Assembly (NCBI GenBank): GCA_947303405.1
Contig: CAMYYH010000003.1
Span: 1-47,649, forward strand
DNA: 47,649 nucleotides
Direction of reading: 5' to 3'
Source: an uncultured Mycoplasmatota bacterium
GTDB taxonomy: Bacteria > Bacillota_I > Bacilli_A > RF39 > UBA660
Shown piece by piece: positions 20,011-30,903 of the stretch. The notes under the pieces are model-generated. The model did not search any database. It saw only the letters and a program-made list of their open reading frames with translations, and was not told the DNA's origin. Both the position numbers and the translations under genes were made by a program. How positions within the stretch are numbered: position 1 is the first letter of the stretch; the number at the start of each line of letters is the position of its first letter.

Positions 20011-21198
20011 TTAAAAATCCAATTTCACTCTCATCATATCGTCTCTTTTCAACTCAATTTCACAAGAGAATTTAACAATCATTTGGGGATGATTAGCAAC
20101 TTCAAGTAAATTGTCTTTTTCATCGTATAATTCACTAGGTATAACAAAAGCTATTTCTTCTAAATTCGGGCCAAAGAATTCAACCTCATCTCCAGGCTTA
20201 AAATAATTCCTTTGTTCCAAAATAACCACTTTATTATTCTTATCATAATCTAATACTATACCCAAAAAATCTTTATTACTTACTTCATCTCTACCTAAAT
20301 AGTATTGTTCATCTTTACCAGGCACCCCATTAAAGAATTGTTCTACACTATCTCTATTTGCACATCTATTTAATACTTTTAAATAATAATTAACTTTCTC
20401 ATCATCCATCTTATTATTTAAAACCATATCTATTAATCTTCTATAAACATATATAACCGTAGCTATATAATAGGCACTTCTCATTCTACCTTCTACTTTA
20501 AAAGAATTAACACCTATCCTAATCATTTCCCTAATATTATTTACCATATTTAAATCCATCGGTGTCATACTAAAGACCTGATCAGTATTATCGGCCTTAA
20601 AGACAAACCTACATACTTGAGCACATCCACCTCTGTTAGAATCTCTATTAGTAGCATAATTAGATAAAACACATCTTCCACTAAAAGAAGTGCACATCGC
20701 TCCATGTACAAAACACTCAATATCTACACCTGTTTCATCTTTTATTCTTCTAATATCTTCTTTAGAAGCTTCTCTAGCCATTACTACTCTTGTAGCCCCC
20801 AAATCTTTATAAAACTTAACCGTCTCATAGTTTAGAATTGAGGCTTGCGTACTAACATGTAACTCGGCTTTTATATTTAACTTCGCCATTAATTGCATCA
20901 CTAATACATCAGAGACAATAAAAGCATCGACACCAATACTATCTAAGGTTAATAAGTACTCTTCTAATCCCTTTATATTCTTATTATGAAAAACAATATT
21001 AACTGTTACATAAACTCTCTTATTAAGATTATGAGCAAAAACAACAGCTTCTTTAATATCATCTATACTAAAATTTTTTGCATTTGCTCTAAGACTAAAG
21101 TCTTGTCCGCCTATATATACTGCATCTGCTCCATATAATAAAGCTATTTTAAGTCTATTTAAGTCTCCAGAAGGAGCTAATAATTCCACCAAACCCAT
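20011..21198 (-). CDS. trhP2: U32-family protein, tRNA 5-hydroxyuridine formation protein (TrhP2/YrrO-like)
   Basis: ELLAPSGDLNRLKIALLYGADAVYIGGQDFSLRANAKNFS, CFVHGAMCTSFSGRCVLSNYATNRDSNRGGCAQVCRF; synteny trmR-trhP1-trhP2. Confidence 0.9.
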   Translation of the reverse strand: MGLVELLAPSGDLNRLKIALLYGADAVYIGGQDFSLRANAKNFSIDDIKEAVVFAHNLNKRVYVTVNIVFHNKNIKGLEEYLLTLDSIGVDAFIVSDVLVMQLMAKLNIKAELHVSTQASILNYETVKFYKDLGATRVVMAREASKEDIRRIKDETGVDIECFVHGAMCTSFSGRCVLSNYATNRDSNRGGCAQVCRFVFKADNTDQVFSMTPMDLNMVNNIREMIRIGVNSFKVEGRMRSAYYIATVIYVYRRLIDMVLNNKMDDEKVNYYLKVLNRCANRDSVEQFFNGVPGKDEQYYLGRDEVSNKDFLGIVLDYDKNNKVVILEQRNYFKPGDEVEFFGPNLEEIAFVIPSELYDEKDNLLEVANHPQMIVKFSCEIELKRDDMMRVKLDF

Positions 21199-21199
21199 T

Positions 21200-22000
21200 C
21201 TATCTCTCCTTCAATTTATAGATTGTCTCCCTATATAAAAAGCCCGAATCTTCATCCTCATCTAAATTTCTACTCATATTAGCCAAATAAGCCATAATCT
21301 TATCATGATCAATCATATTAGGATTCACATAATAATATCTAATACTACTTAAATCTAATAATTCTCTTCCATTAAAAATCTTATCCGAAAACATAACCGT
21401 TCCAAATTCATTCTCTTTAACTCTAAATCTAACTCTAGTAGCCACATCTTCAATTAGATTACTATCTTTAAAGGGAATACTAAATTCTTCACTCCAATTA
21501 GTCAATAGTTTTCTCCTTGAATACATTACTTGATTATAACCATACAAATGAACTACTATACCTTTTTTAGCCTTAGTAGTTATTTCTTTCACTTCATCCA
21601 AAGTTAACTCATTACTAATTACAACACTATCAACTCTATCTAACCAAAAGTTAACAGAATCATAATTACAATTAAAATGATTTTGAAACAATATCAGCTC
21701 CATACCAAGATTTAATTTGCTAACCAAATTATATATTCCTATATCCTCAAATACTAACCCTTTTATGCCACTAAACTTAGATATTATTTCTCTAAAACTA
21801 TCAATTCCCCTACAATCTAATAATCTATTAACTAATACATATTTATTTGAAACCACACTAGAATTAATTTCTTCTATAGAATAATCATTATACCCAACTG
21901 TATATCCCTTTAAAGGAAAAAGAAAAGTAGAAATACCTACTTTCATATAATCACTTAGATATTCACGACTATCCACTACCATCATAATTTTAGATATCAT
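21200..22000 (-). CDS. trhP1: U32-family protein, TrhP1/YrrN-like
   Basis: Position between trmR and trhP2; KVGISTFLFPLKGYTVGYNDYSIEEI. Start likely MISKIMMVVDS at 22000 (track start 22063 overlaps trmR by 74 nt). Confidence 0.8.
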   Translation of the reverse strand: MISKIMMVVDSREYLSDYMKVGISTFLFPLKGYTVGYNDYSIEEINSSVVSNKYVLVNRLLDCRGIDSFREIISKFSGIKGLVFEDIGIYNLVSKLNLGMELILFQNHFNCNYDSVNFWLDRVDSVVISNELTLDEVKEITTKAKKGIVVHLYGYNQVMYSRRKLLTNWSEEFSIPFKDSNLIEDVATRVRFRVKENEFGTVMFSDKIFNGRELLDLSSIRYYYVNPNMIDHDKIMAYLANMSRNLDEDEDSGFLYRETIYKLKER

Positions 22001-22583
22001 ATTTCTTAATACTAACAGACAAGCCGTCTCCAACATCATAAAATTTAGTTTCAAATTCATCATTATTCTTAAGGAAATCTATATAATCTTCTATTTTACC
22101 AACTAATTGTCGTAAATTCTTAGAGGCTATATTACTTCTATTTCCAACATGACCATGGAACTTCAAATTATCAGAAATAATAACTCCACCAGTATTTAAA
22201 AAGTACTTATACTTTTCAAAGAACTTCGTATATTGTCCTTTAGCCGCATCTATAAAAATCATATCGTAACTAACACCAGATAGATTTAATTCTAAGGCAT
22301 CCTGACAAACAACATTTATCTTCTTTTCTAAGCCACACTTCTTAACATTTTTTAAAGCCTCCATATATCTTCCTTCGTCACGTTCAATAGTAGTAACAAC
22401 TACATCTTCAGTAGCTTGAGCCATCAATATAGCTGAATAACCAATAGCGGTTCCAATCTCTAATATTGATTTAACATTATTAGCTTTAATAAACTTCATA
22501 ATAAACGCAATTGAATCTTTTTCAATAATAGGCACATTATGCTCATTAGCATAAGTTTCCATTTCCATTATTTTTTCTCTCAT
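21990..22583 (-). CDS. trmR: SAM-dependent O-methyltransferase, TrmR/YrrM-like
   Basis: ILEIGTAIGYSAILMAQA, YDMIFIDAAKGQYTKFFEKY, GGVIISDNLKFHGHV; conserved gene order. Confidence 0.9.
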   Translation of the reverse strand: MREKIMEMETYANEHNVPIIEKDSIAFIMKFIKANNVKSILEIGTAIGYSAILMAQATEDVVVTTIERDEGRYMEALKNVKKCGLEKKINVVCQDALELNLSGVSYDMIFIDAAKGQYTKFFEKYKYFLNTGGVIISDNLKFHGHVGNRSNIASKNLRQLVGKIEDYIDFLKNNDEFETKFYDVGDGLSVSIKKYDI

Positions 22584-22596
22584 TTATATCACCTAT

Positions 22597-23679
22597 CTAT
22601 TCATAAGTATACCATAGACCTTTATTCTTTAAATCGTTAACTATTGCCACATGTTCAGCGTTAGTCTCACTAAAATATGTTTTTCCATTTTTATCAGCAA
22701 CAAAGAAATAATAACTTGTTTGCTTAGGATTCAAAACAGCCTTTATTGACGCAACATTTGGATTACATATTGGTCCAATAGGCAATCTACCTACCATTGT
22801 ACTAGATCTAGTATTATAGGCATTAACTGCATCTAACTCTTGCTGAGTTAAATCTCGATCACTAAAATCAATTTGTGCTGCATAATAGGTCGTAACATCA
22901 CTACCCAAGCTCCAACCAGATTTTAATCTATTAAAAAATACACCAGCAATTCCCGCTCTATCATCACTTTTAGCTCCTTCAAGTTCAACAATACTAGCTA
23001 AAGTCAATATTTTATGAATAGAGTTTGTATATTCATCATAACCTAAACTACTCTTATCTAAATGACTACCCATCTCATCTAATAATCTTTCGGTTATTTC
23101 TTCAATAGAAGCATTCTTATTAAACTTATACGTATCGGGATACAAATAGCCCTCTAAAGGGTAATAAATACCACCAGCAAGTATTTCATCAGTTAAGAAC
23201 CAATACTTACTAATTAAACTATTTAAATAATCCTTATCAGCCCACTTGGCTAATATTTCTTCTTGTGTATATTCATAATTTTCACTGATTACTTGAGCAT
23301 ATTTTTTTATTCTTTTTCCTTCAATAAATGTTATAGAAATACTATCATCAATAGCATCCCCATTACTAATAATATCAATAATATCCTTTAAGCCCATACC
23401 TTTATTAAGTTCATAAGTACCAGCTTGTAAATTATTAATATTATTAAATTTAAGATATAAATAACTAGTAAATTCACTCCTTATTAATCCATCTTTATGT
23501 AATTCTGCTAGTATTCCCTTAGTAGTCATACCACTTTTTATGTTAAAACTAACCACTTCATCTTTAGAACCCGCAGGCGATAAAGATGAGTTATAGCAAA
23601 AGAATCCAGCTATAACTACAACTAATAGAACCACCACGAATCCTATTAAAAATTTCTTCATATTATTCTGCCTCTTCAA
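22597..23679 (-). CDS. mltG: Endolytic murein transglycosylase MltG
   Basis: YLYPDTYKF, LASIVELEGAKSDDRAGIAGVFFNRL, RLPIGPICNPNVASIKAVLNP. Confidence 0.95.
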   Translation of the reverse strand: MKRQNNMKKFLIGFVVVLLVVVIAGFFCYNSSLSPAGSKDEVVSFNIKSGMTTKGILAELHKDGLIRSEFTSYLYLKFNNINNLQAGTYELNKGMGLKDIIDIISNGDAIDDSISITFIEGKRIKKYAQVISENYEYTQEEILAKWADKDYLNSLISKYWFLTDEILAGGIYYPLEGYLYPDTYKFNKNASIEEITERLLDEMGSHLDKSSLGYDEYTNSIHKILTLASIVELEGAKSDDRAGIAGVFFNRLKSGWSLGSDVTTYYAAQIDFSDRDLTQQELDAVNAYNTRSSTMVGRLPIGPICNPNVASIKAVLNPKQTSYYFFVADKNGKTYFSETNAEHVAIVNDLKNKGLWYTYE

Positions 23680-23944
23680 TCTTCTCTTGTACAGAAGCTA
23701 AAATATTTTCAATTACTAGCCATTCTTTTTCAGTCTCTATTGGTAACAAATCCGGATTATTGCCAGTTGGATCAAATATAGAAGCATATACTTTAATAGA
23801 ACCATCTTCATCAGTCGTATTATCTGTATAAACTATATAACTTTTCTTAGTCTCATCACTATCAAAAGTAAATAGTATTTCGCATTCTACCTCTTCACCT
23901 TTATCATTAATTATCGTAAATAAGCCCTTTTTCTCATCAGTCAT
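23663..23944 (-). CDS. DUF1292 family protein (YrzB-like)
   Basis: DEKKGLFTIINDKGEEVECEILFTFDSDETKKSYIVYTDNT; conserved neighbour of ruvX/mltG. Confidence 0.9.
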   Translation of the reverse strand: MTDEKKGLFTIINDKGEEVECEILFTFDSDETKKSYIVYTDNTTDEDGSIKVYASIFDPTGNNPDLLPIETEKEWLVIENILASVQEKIEEAE

Positions 23945-24368
23945 AACTATTATTTCCTTTCATTCTTAAGTATGTATCAAGTATTATACTAGCAGCTACA
24001 CCATCTATTACTTTCTTTCTTTTCTTTCTACTAGTATCTGCTTCCAATAAGTAGTTTTCTGCTTCTACAGTGCTTAACCGTTCATCTATCAAAACTACCT
24101 TCAACTTATATCTTTCTTCTAGAGCTTCCTTAAATTTCAAGCTTCTTTCCGCTGCAAAACCCAAAGAATTATTCATATTTTTAGGTAATCCAAGCACCAA
24201 ATCCGTAATCGCATTATCCGCAACAATAGAATCTAGCCCCGCAAATAAAAGGGTATAATTTTCCCCATCCCATCTTAGAACTTTATAAAACGAAGCAATT
24301 TGATTAGTCTTGTCAGATATAGCTATTCCTAATGTCTTAGTACCTAAATCTAAACCTAAACATCTCAT
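23937..24368 (-). CDS. ruvX: Holliday junction resolvase-like RuvX (YqgF/YrrK)
   Basis: MRCLGLDLGTKTLGIAISD, LVLGLPKNMNNSLGFAAE, LIDERLSTVEAE. Confidence 0.95.
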   Translation of the reverse strand: MRCLGLDLGTKTLGIAISDKTNQIASFYKVLRWDGENYTLLFAGLDSIVADNAITDLVLGLPKNMNNSLGFAAERSLKFKEALEERYKLKVVLIDERLSTVEAENYLLEADTSRKKRKKVIDGVAASIILDTYLRMKGNNSYD

Positions 24369-24619
24369 TTTATTTTCTTCAAATACTCCTCTAATACAAT
24401 GGCTAAAACATCAGCTCTATCATATTTAATTATCTTACTTCTAGCATCTTGATAATTAGATATATAACCAGGATCTCCACTTATTAAGTATCCAACAATT
24501 TGATTAATTGGATTATATCCTCTTTCTTTTAAAGAACTACTAACTTCTTTTAACATATCAGAAATAAGCCTGCTCCTTACTAGAGTTACATCAAATACCC
24601 CAGTCTTTTCACTGACCAT
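24365..24619 (-). CDS. ireB: IreB family regulatory phosphoprotein (YrzL/DUF965)
   Basis: LKERGYNPINQIVGYLISGDPGYISNYQDARSKI. Confidence 0.92.
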   Translation of the reverse strand: MVSEKTGVFDVTLVRSRLISDMLKEVSSSLKERGYNPINQIVGYLISGDPGYISNYQDARSKIIKYDRADVLAIVLEEYLKKIK

Positions 24620-24702
24620 AATATCTCACATCCTTAAAACTACTTATATTCTATCATTTTTTGTTACATTTGAAAAGCAAGAATTGGGTGATTCACGTAT
24701 CA

Positions 24703-25707
24703 TCAATTCTCACTAACATATTCAATATTTAGATGTTTATATGCTTTAGGACAAGCTACTCTACCTCTAGGTGTTCTTTTAATAAATCCTTCTTGTAACA
24801 AGTATGGTTCTACAACATCTTCGATAGTCGTCACTTCTTCACCTATACTAGTTGCTACCGTAGCCGCTCCAACGGGTCCCCCATTAAATTTTGTTATTAA
24901 GGCTTCTAAATACTCTTTATCTATTTGATCCAATCCCGAACTATCGACATTAAGTCGCTTCAAAGCTATTTTCATAATCTCTTCGTCTATTACATCAGAA
25001 CCAAATACTAAAGCAAAATCTCTAACCCTTTTAAACAATCTATTCGCCAATCTTGGCGTTTTTCTACTTCTTCTAGCAAGCTCCTTAGCTGCCTCATCAT
25101 CTATCGGCATATTAAGTACCTTACTAGTTCTTCTTATTATTTTAAATAATTCTTCTTCATTGTAGTAGTTTAATTTTGAAACTATACCAAATCTATCTCG
25201 CAATGGCGAAGATATATCACCAGCTCTAGTAGTTGCTCCCACTAAAGTAAAAGGAGGCAAATCAATTCTTAAATTCCTACTAGTCCCGTCTCCATTAGCA
25301 ATAACTATATCTAAAACAAAATCTTCCATTGCAGGATATAATATTTCCTCAATAAATCTAGGTATTCTATGTATCTCATCAATAAATAAAACATCCCCTT
25401 GTTCAAGAGTAGATAATATTGCTGCCAAATCCCCACTTTTTTCAATAGATGGCCCTGTAGCCGTCCTTATATTAGCTCCCATCTCATTAGCAATAATATG
25501 AGCTAGAGTAGTTTTACCTAAACCAGGAGGGCCATATAATAAAACATGATCTAAAACTTCATCGCGCATCTTACAAGCTTTAATAAATACTTCTAAGTTT
25601 TCCTTTATCTCCGTTTGTCCAACATATTCTTCTAAACTTTGCGGCCTTATAGTTTGATCATAATTATCTAATTCATCACTTTTCTCACTATCAACCAGTC
25701 TTTTCAT
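24703..25707 (-). CDS. ruvB: Holliday junction DNA helicase RuvB
   Basis: [61 protein letters not shown]. Confidence 0.99.
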   Translation of the reverse strand: MKRLVDSEKSDELDNYDQTIRPQSLEEYVGQTEIKENLEVFIKACKMRDEVLDHVLLYGPPGLGKTTLAHIIANEMGANIRTATGPSIEKSGDLAAILSTLEQGDVLFIDEIHRIPRFIEEILYPAMEDFVLDIVIANGDGTSRNLRIDLPPFTLVGATTRAGDISSPLRDRFGIVSKLNYYNEEELFKIIRRTSKVLNMPIDDEAAKELARRSRKTPRLANRLFKRVRDFALVFGSDVIDEEIMKIALKRLNVDSSGLDQIDKEYLEALITKFNGGPVGAATVATSIGEEVTTIEDVVEPYLLQEGFIKRTPRGRVACPKAYKHLNIEYVSEN

Positions 25708-26273
25708 AACTTCACCCCATGTATATAATCATATACTTCTTTCCAATTACTTACGCATTTAATGCCCTTTTCTTCCACGTTGTGGCTATCCTTCATCAAA
25801 ACAGAGTCCACCCCTAAACTAAGAGCTTCTTTAATATTTTTAATATCGTTATCTATAAAAAAATCAACTCCAAGTTCCTGACACTTTTTTCCTTTTTTCT
25901 CCATACCAAATATTATCTTATTATATTTAAAGCCATTATTACTAAGCCACTTCTTTGTAGTTCTTCTATCATATATGTCATTTTTTCTTCTCGTAATAAA
26001 AATAATCTCATGTCCCTCTTCATATAACTTATTAATATATTTATTAGCATCGTCCTTAACTTCTAACTTCAAAAAAAACTTACTCTTCTTTATATATTTA
26101 AAGAATGCCTCAATATCTAAAACATTCCAATAAAACATTTCCATAAAAGTACTAGCTTTCTTATTCTTAAAGCCTCTTCCCTTTAAATATGTTTCATCAA
26201 AATATTCCGCTTCTTCTACCATCTTTTTATTAGTAAAAGAAATAGTATCATCAACATCAATCCCAATTCTCAT
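25704..26273 (-). CDS. HAD-superfamily 5'-nucleotidase-like phosphatase (NT5C type)
   Basis: HAD motif I DVDDT, motif [25 protein letters not shown]. Confidence 0.8.
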   Translation of the reverse strand: MRIGIDVDDTISFTNKKMVEEAEYFDETYLKGRGFKNKKASTFMEMFYWNVLDIEAFFKYIKKSKFFLKLEVKDDANKYINKLYEEGHEIIFITRRKNDIYDRRTTKKWLSNNGFKYNKIIFGMEKKGKKCQELGVDFFIDNDIKNIKEALSLGVDSVLMKDSHNVEEKGIKCVSNWKEVYDYIHGVKL

Positions 26274-26276
26274 AAA

Positions 26277-26828
26277 CTACCTCATTAACAATTTTAACGC
26301 CTCTTTAACTTGTACTTCAACCGGATTTGAAGCATCAACTTGCGGTAATATCTTTTTAATATCTACTTTTTTATAGCCAAGACTCTCTAAAACAGACATT
26401 AGCTCATCAAGTCCATCATTAGTAAACAAATCATCATTTTTAACTAGTTTCCCCTTTAAATCAAGAATAATCTGCCTAGCCATTTTATCTCCAACCTTAG
26501 GAAACTTTGTTAAATACAATAAGTTTTCTCTTTCAATGGCGTCATATATTGCATCTACAGATCCAGCTAGAATAGGAAGAGCAATTTTAGGTCCAACACC
26601 TTTCACGTTAATCAGCTTTAAAAACAAGTCTCTCTCTTGCTCATTCTTAAATCCATACAAAGTATATTCTTCTTCTCTTATATGACTATAAATATATAGC
26701 TTATACTCCTCTTTTTCCTTATAAACATAGGGATTAGATACATAAATCATATAACCAATACCATTATTATCTATTACCACATAATTAGGACCATATCCCT
26801 CAACAATACCCTTTATATAATTATACAT
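26277..26828 (-). CDS. ruvA: Holliday junction DNA helicase RuvA
   Basis: MYNYIKGIVEGYGPNYVVIDNNGIGYMIYV, LINVKGVGPKIALPIL, LTKFPKVGDKMARQIILDLKGKL. Start at 26828 preferred by homology (track 26849). Confidence 0.95.
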   Translation of the reverse strand: MYNYIKGIVEGYGPNYVVIDNNGIGYMIYVSNPYVYKEKEEYKLYIYSHIREEEYTLYGFKNEQERDLFLKLINVKGVGPKIALPILAGSVDAIYDAIERENLLYLTKFPKVGDKMARQIILDLKGKLVKNDDLFTNDGLDELMSVLESLGYKKVDIKKILPQVDASNPVEVQVKEALKLLMR

Positions 26829-26881
26829 ACCATCACCATCCACATCCAAAATAACATACTATTGTTCGTTAGTCAACAAAA

Positions 26882-27475
26882 TTATTTCAACAAATCATCT
26901 TTTATTAAAGAAGCATCAAATCTATAATGTGCATTTATCTTTATACTATTAATTATATCTTCTTCTATAACCATTCCATCTTTAACATATATAAAAAAAG
27001 GAAAACCATATTCATTTCTTTTATCACTTAATATAGCTATACCCTCTTCATATACTATTAAATCTCCTGGTTGATATTTATCTATTTTCTTAATACTTGC
27101 ATCAATCTGCGTAATATTATTCTTAAAAAACCTTTTGATTCCCTCAAAAGAATCTTCTTTCTCAATATTAGCCATCTTTCCCAAATCATATCCTGCATTA
27201 GCTAAAGATTTAGTAATAAAACTATTTATAGTAGCTTTCTTATTAACCTGTCTTTTAGCCCCTAATAATATATCAGAATAATCATCTATTCCATTTTTAT
27301 TAAAGTCGATCTTACTATATATAGTCTTTATATTAAAATCACTAGCCTTATAATACTCTTTGACAATAACAAATTTATTTAAAATAACTAATGTTACAAT
27401 ACAAAAAAGTACTATAGCAATTATTAATATAAGACTCCCCTGTAATCGCCTCTTAATTGTATTTCCATCTTCCAT
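26882..27475 (-). CDS. DUF1287-like exported protein
   Basis: N-terminal TM; DFNKNGIDDYSDILLGAKRQ, YQPGDLIVYEEGIAILSDKRNEYGFPFFIY pattern. Confidence 0.6.
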   Translation of the reverse strand: MEDGNTIKRRLQGSLILIIAIVLFCIVTLVILNKFVIVKEYYKASDFNIKTIYSKIDFNKNGIDDYSDILLGAKRQVNKKATINSFITKSLANAGYDLGKMANIEKEDSFEGIKRFFKNNITQIDASIKKIDKYQPGDLIVYEEGIAILSDKRNEYGFPFFIYVKDGMVIEEDIINSIKINAHYRFDASLIKDDLLK

Positions 27476-27487
27476 AATCCACCATCA

Positions 27488-28300
27488 CTAATTGTTAAGT
27501 AATTGAGCCATCAAATTATCTTTATTACTATCTATATCTTCTAATATTTTCTTAATAACCTCTTTATCCTTTTCATTTAACTCTTGTAGGTACTTCTTAG
27601 TCTTTTTACCTAACTCAACTATCTTATTATTCTTTTTAACCTTTTGTCCAACATTTTCTAAATATAAAGAATAATAACAAATATTATCAGTTACTTCATT
27701 ATTTCTAAACACATTATCATAATTATTACTAATATAAGTAATAGCTTTCTCTAGTTTCTTAGTTGTAATAAAATCAGTTTCATCTCTTTCTACTAACAAC
27801 TTGGTTTTAGCTTTAGATAAATAACCATTTACAACCACATATCTTTGATATATCTCATAAAATTCATCTAACTCTTTATCTAATTTCTTATTAACTATAT
27901 TAAAGCTATCTTCCAACTCCTTCTTATTTCCTTTACTTTGTCTAAGCATATATTCATAGGCAGCACTAGCCATATTACATATATTTTGTTTCTTAATATA
28001 CTTATTAGAACATACTCTATTTAAAAGTACTGTATGATAAACATACTTTTTACTAATTTTCTTTTTATAATTCTTGCCTATATAATTAATACTTTTCTTA
28101 ACACTATCCTTGCTAAGACTCTCTATACTATTGCCTACTTCTTTTTTAGCTTCCTCTAAAAAACCTGTAACTGGGTTTTTACATCCAACTAAATTAAACA
28201 CAATCATTATCACTAATATACTCTTATTAATCATCCTTTTCAATAATTGTACCACAATGACAAATAGTTTACTACTAAATAAAAAGAAGATAATCATCAT
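27488..28300 (-). CDS. Putative lipoprotein
   Basis: Lipobox-like FNLVGC after hydrophobic segment; starts in a TAATG overlap with the P-type ATPase stop, preceded by AAGGAG. Confidence 0.6.
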   Translation of the reverse strand: MMIIFFLFSSKLFVIVVQLLKRMINKSILVIMIVFNLVGCKNPVTGFLEEAKKEVGNSIESLSKDSVKKSINYIGKNYKKKISKKYVYHTVLLNRVCSNKYIKKQNICNMASAAYEYMLRQSKGNKKELEDSFNIVNKKLDKELDEFYEIYQRYVVVNGYLSKAKTKLLVERDETDFITTKKLEKAITYISNNYDNVFRNNEVTDNICYYSLYLENVGQKVKKNNKIVELGKKTKKYLQELNEKDKEVIKKILEDIDSNKDNLMAQLLNN

Positions 28301-30888
28301 TATCTCCTTTCCCTATAAAACTTTTTATATATTTCAAATACTATAATAATTATCAAGGATAACCCAAAAACTATAAGTATTTCTGATGATGTAAGTGTTT
28401 CTAATTTAAGAAATTGCGAAGTAATAGGTATTTCTGATAAAAATAATTGTAAAAATATCGAGCCATATATAGTACATAGCAATAATGGATTGCTATAAGA
28501 TTTCTTTTTAAATATACTATTATTCTCGCTACGACAATTTAAAACATTAACATTTTGTATAAATACCATTAGCATCATTATAACTGCTCTAGCATGAGTT
28601 ACACTCATGCCTTTATCCATCATAGACTTCCAAGTCCCAAATACTATTAAAGTAATAGTTATTCCCAATATTAATACCTCTCTAGACAACGCATTATTAA
28701 ATAAAGATTCACTAGTATTTCTAGGCTTTTCCGACATAATATCATCTTCAGCTTGTTCTAATGACAATGATACATCTTGCAAGCCATCAGTAACCATATT
28801 AAGCCATAACAATTGAATAGCCACCAACGGCATATCATAACCAAACAAAATAGACAAAACAAAGAAAGCCACTTCTGCAAAACCACAACTAATTAAAAAT
28901 AAAGTAATCTTTCTAATATTAGCATATGCTACTCTGCCTTCTCTTATTCCAGCTACTATAGAAGTAAAGTTGTCATCCGTTATTATCATAGAAGCAGTTT
29001 CTTTAGCTACATCCGTCCCCGATCCCATAGCTATTCCAATATTTGCACTTTTAATAGCGGGCGCATCATTAACTCCATCCCCTGTAACTGCCACAAACTC
29101 TCCTCTTCTTTTAAAAGAATTAACTATATCTAACTTATCCATAGGTGTTACTCTTGAAAATACTTTTATTTTACTTATATATTCATCTAATTCTTTTTCA
29201 CCTAACGCCCTATACTTAGCAACATCTTCTCCGGTAGCAACATCTTTATATTCTTTACATAGCCCTAATTCTTTACCTATTGCAAAAGCCGTTAAAGGAT
29301 GATCCCCTGTTACCATTACTACTTTTATACCAGCGTGATAGCATTCTTCTAAAGACTTCTTAACTTCACTTCTAACCGGATCTATAAATCCAACTAAGCC
29401 CTTAAATTCTAAACCTTTTAAGTCTTTCTTATCTGTACTATTAACTTCTCCATCTGCAATAGCTATAACTCTATAACCACTACTAGTTAATTCTTCATTA
29501 TATTTAACAAAATCTTTACTATTACTAGAAAAGCTCATAACCTTTTCTAAAGACCCTTTAACAGTACAGTATAATTTATTATTCTTCTTATAATAAACTG
29601 CCGAATATCTATTCTCCGATTCATAAGGAATTGTCTCAACCTTATCAACCATATCATCTATTTCCGCCTTCATGCCTAAACTAAGAAAAGCAATATCTAT
29701 CGAGTCTCCAAACGACACCCATTCATCGTTATCATATTCTAAATGGCCTTCATTATTCATACATCCTAACCAAGCTATCTCTTTAGCTTTATTTAACTTC
29801 TTATCCCCTTTAATCTTGCCATCACCATTATAACCAGTTCCTGTTATCTCAAAACTAGTCCCATCTGCTAAAACTATTCTCTTAGCAGTTTGTTCATTAA
29901 CAGTTAATGTTCCTGTTTTATCCGTAGCAATAACCGTACAACTACCTAACGCTTCAACCGAATTCAATTTCTTAACAATTACATTCTTTTCCGCCATTCT
30001 CTTAGAAGCAATAGTTAAAGCCATTGTTAATGCAAGCGGCAATCCTTCCGGCATGGCTGATACCGATAAAGCAATAACACTTAAAAATATTGAACCTCCC
30101 TTATAACCTCTACTTAACAAAACTAACGTTATAATAAAAGCAATAAACACTATAATCATAGTAATTTGTTTAGAAAACTTATTAATACGTATTGTAAGAG
30201 GTGATTTCTCATCTTCATCCTCTGTTACTTTTTTAGCAATTTTACCTATCTCTGTATCTAATCCCGTTGAACATACAACCGCCTTAGCTCTTCCTGTAAC
30301 AACAGAGGTTCCTGCAAATACCATATTAGTTCTATCAGCAAGAGGAGTACCTTCAGTAAGTACCTTATTATTCTTTATTTCTGGTAAACTCTCTCCCGTT
30401 AGGGTAGCCTCATCAACTTGAAAATTGTGGCACTCAATAATCCTAGCATCAGCTGATATCTTAGTTCCACTATCAAGTAATATTATGTCTCCCTTTACTA
30501 ATAAAGAAGAATCAATTTCGTATTCTTTATTATTTCTAATTACATAAATAGTAGACTTTATCATGCTAAGCAACACTTCAGCATCTTTTAACGCTTTCCA
30601 CTCTTGATAAGCACCCATAATAATATCTATCAAAAAAATAATTAACAAAGCTAGGCAATCAATATATTCTTTAGCTACAAAAGATAATAATAGAGTAACT
30701 AATAAAATTATTTCAATCGGATTATATACCTCTTCTAGTAATATTCTAAAAATATTCTTCTTTTTCTTCTTGGGAAGGATATTCAATCCATACATCTCTA
30801 CTCTTTTTTTTGCTTCCCCAGACGATAATCCTTTTAAAGAAGTATCAAGTTCCATTAATACTTGATCCGTACTCTTACAATAAAACAC
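28300..30888 (-). CDS. Cation-transporting P-type ATPase (P2A Ca2+-like)
   Basis: TGES, AMPEGLPLALTMALTIASKRMA, DKTGTLTVNEQ, MVTGDHPLTA, VTGDGVNDAPAIKSANIGIAMG. Confidence 0.97.
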   Translation of the reverse strand: MFYCKSTDQVLMELDTSLKGLSSGEAKKRVEMYGLNILPKKKKKNIFRILLEEVYNPIEIILLVTLLLSFVAKEYIDCLALLIIFLIDIIMGAYQEWKALKDAEVLLSMIKSTIYVIRNNKEYEIDSSLLVKGDIILLDSGTKISADARIIECHNFQVDEATLTGESLPEIKNNKVLTEGTPLADRTNMVFAGTSVVTGRAKAVVCSTGLDTEIGKIAKKVTEDEDEKSPLTIRINKFSKQITMIIVFIAFIITLVLLSRGYKGGSIFLSVIALSVSAMPEGLPLALTMALTIASKRMAEKNVIVKKLNSVEALGSCTVIATDKTGTLTVNEQTAKRIVLADGTSFEITGTGYNGDGKIKGDKKLNKAKEIAWLGCMNNEGHLEYDNDEWVSFGDSIDIAFLSLGMKAEIDDMVDKVETIPYESENRYSAVYYKKNNKLYCTVKGSLEKVMSFSSNSKDFVKYNEELTSSGYRVIAIADGEVNSTDKKDLKGLEFKGLVGFIDPVRSEVKKSLEECYHAGIKVVMVTGDHPLTAFAIGKELGLCKEYKDVATGEDVAKYRALGEKELDEYISKIKVFSRVTPMDKLDIVNSFKRRGEFVAVTGDGVNDAPAIKSANIGIAMGSGTDVAKETASMIITDDNFTSIVAGIREGRVAYANIRKITLFLISCGFAEVAFFVLSILFGYDMPLVAIQLLWLNMVTDGLQDVSLSLEQAEDDIMSEKPRNTSESLFNNALSREVLILGITITLIVFGTWKSMMDKGMSVTHARAVIMMLMVFIQNVNVLNCRSENNSIFKKKSYSNPLLLCTIYGSIFLQLFLSEIPITSQFLKLETLTSSEILIVFGLSLIIIIVFEIYKKFYRERR

Positions 30889-30903
30889 TTATATCACCAC
30901 ATT

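Noticed and set aside
28970-29302. 110-aa plus-strand ORF opposite the P-type ATPase
   Set aside because: Shadow ORF of conserved ATPase motifs.
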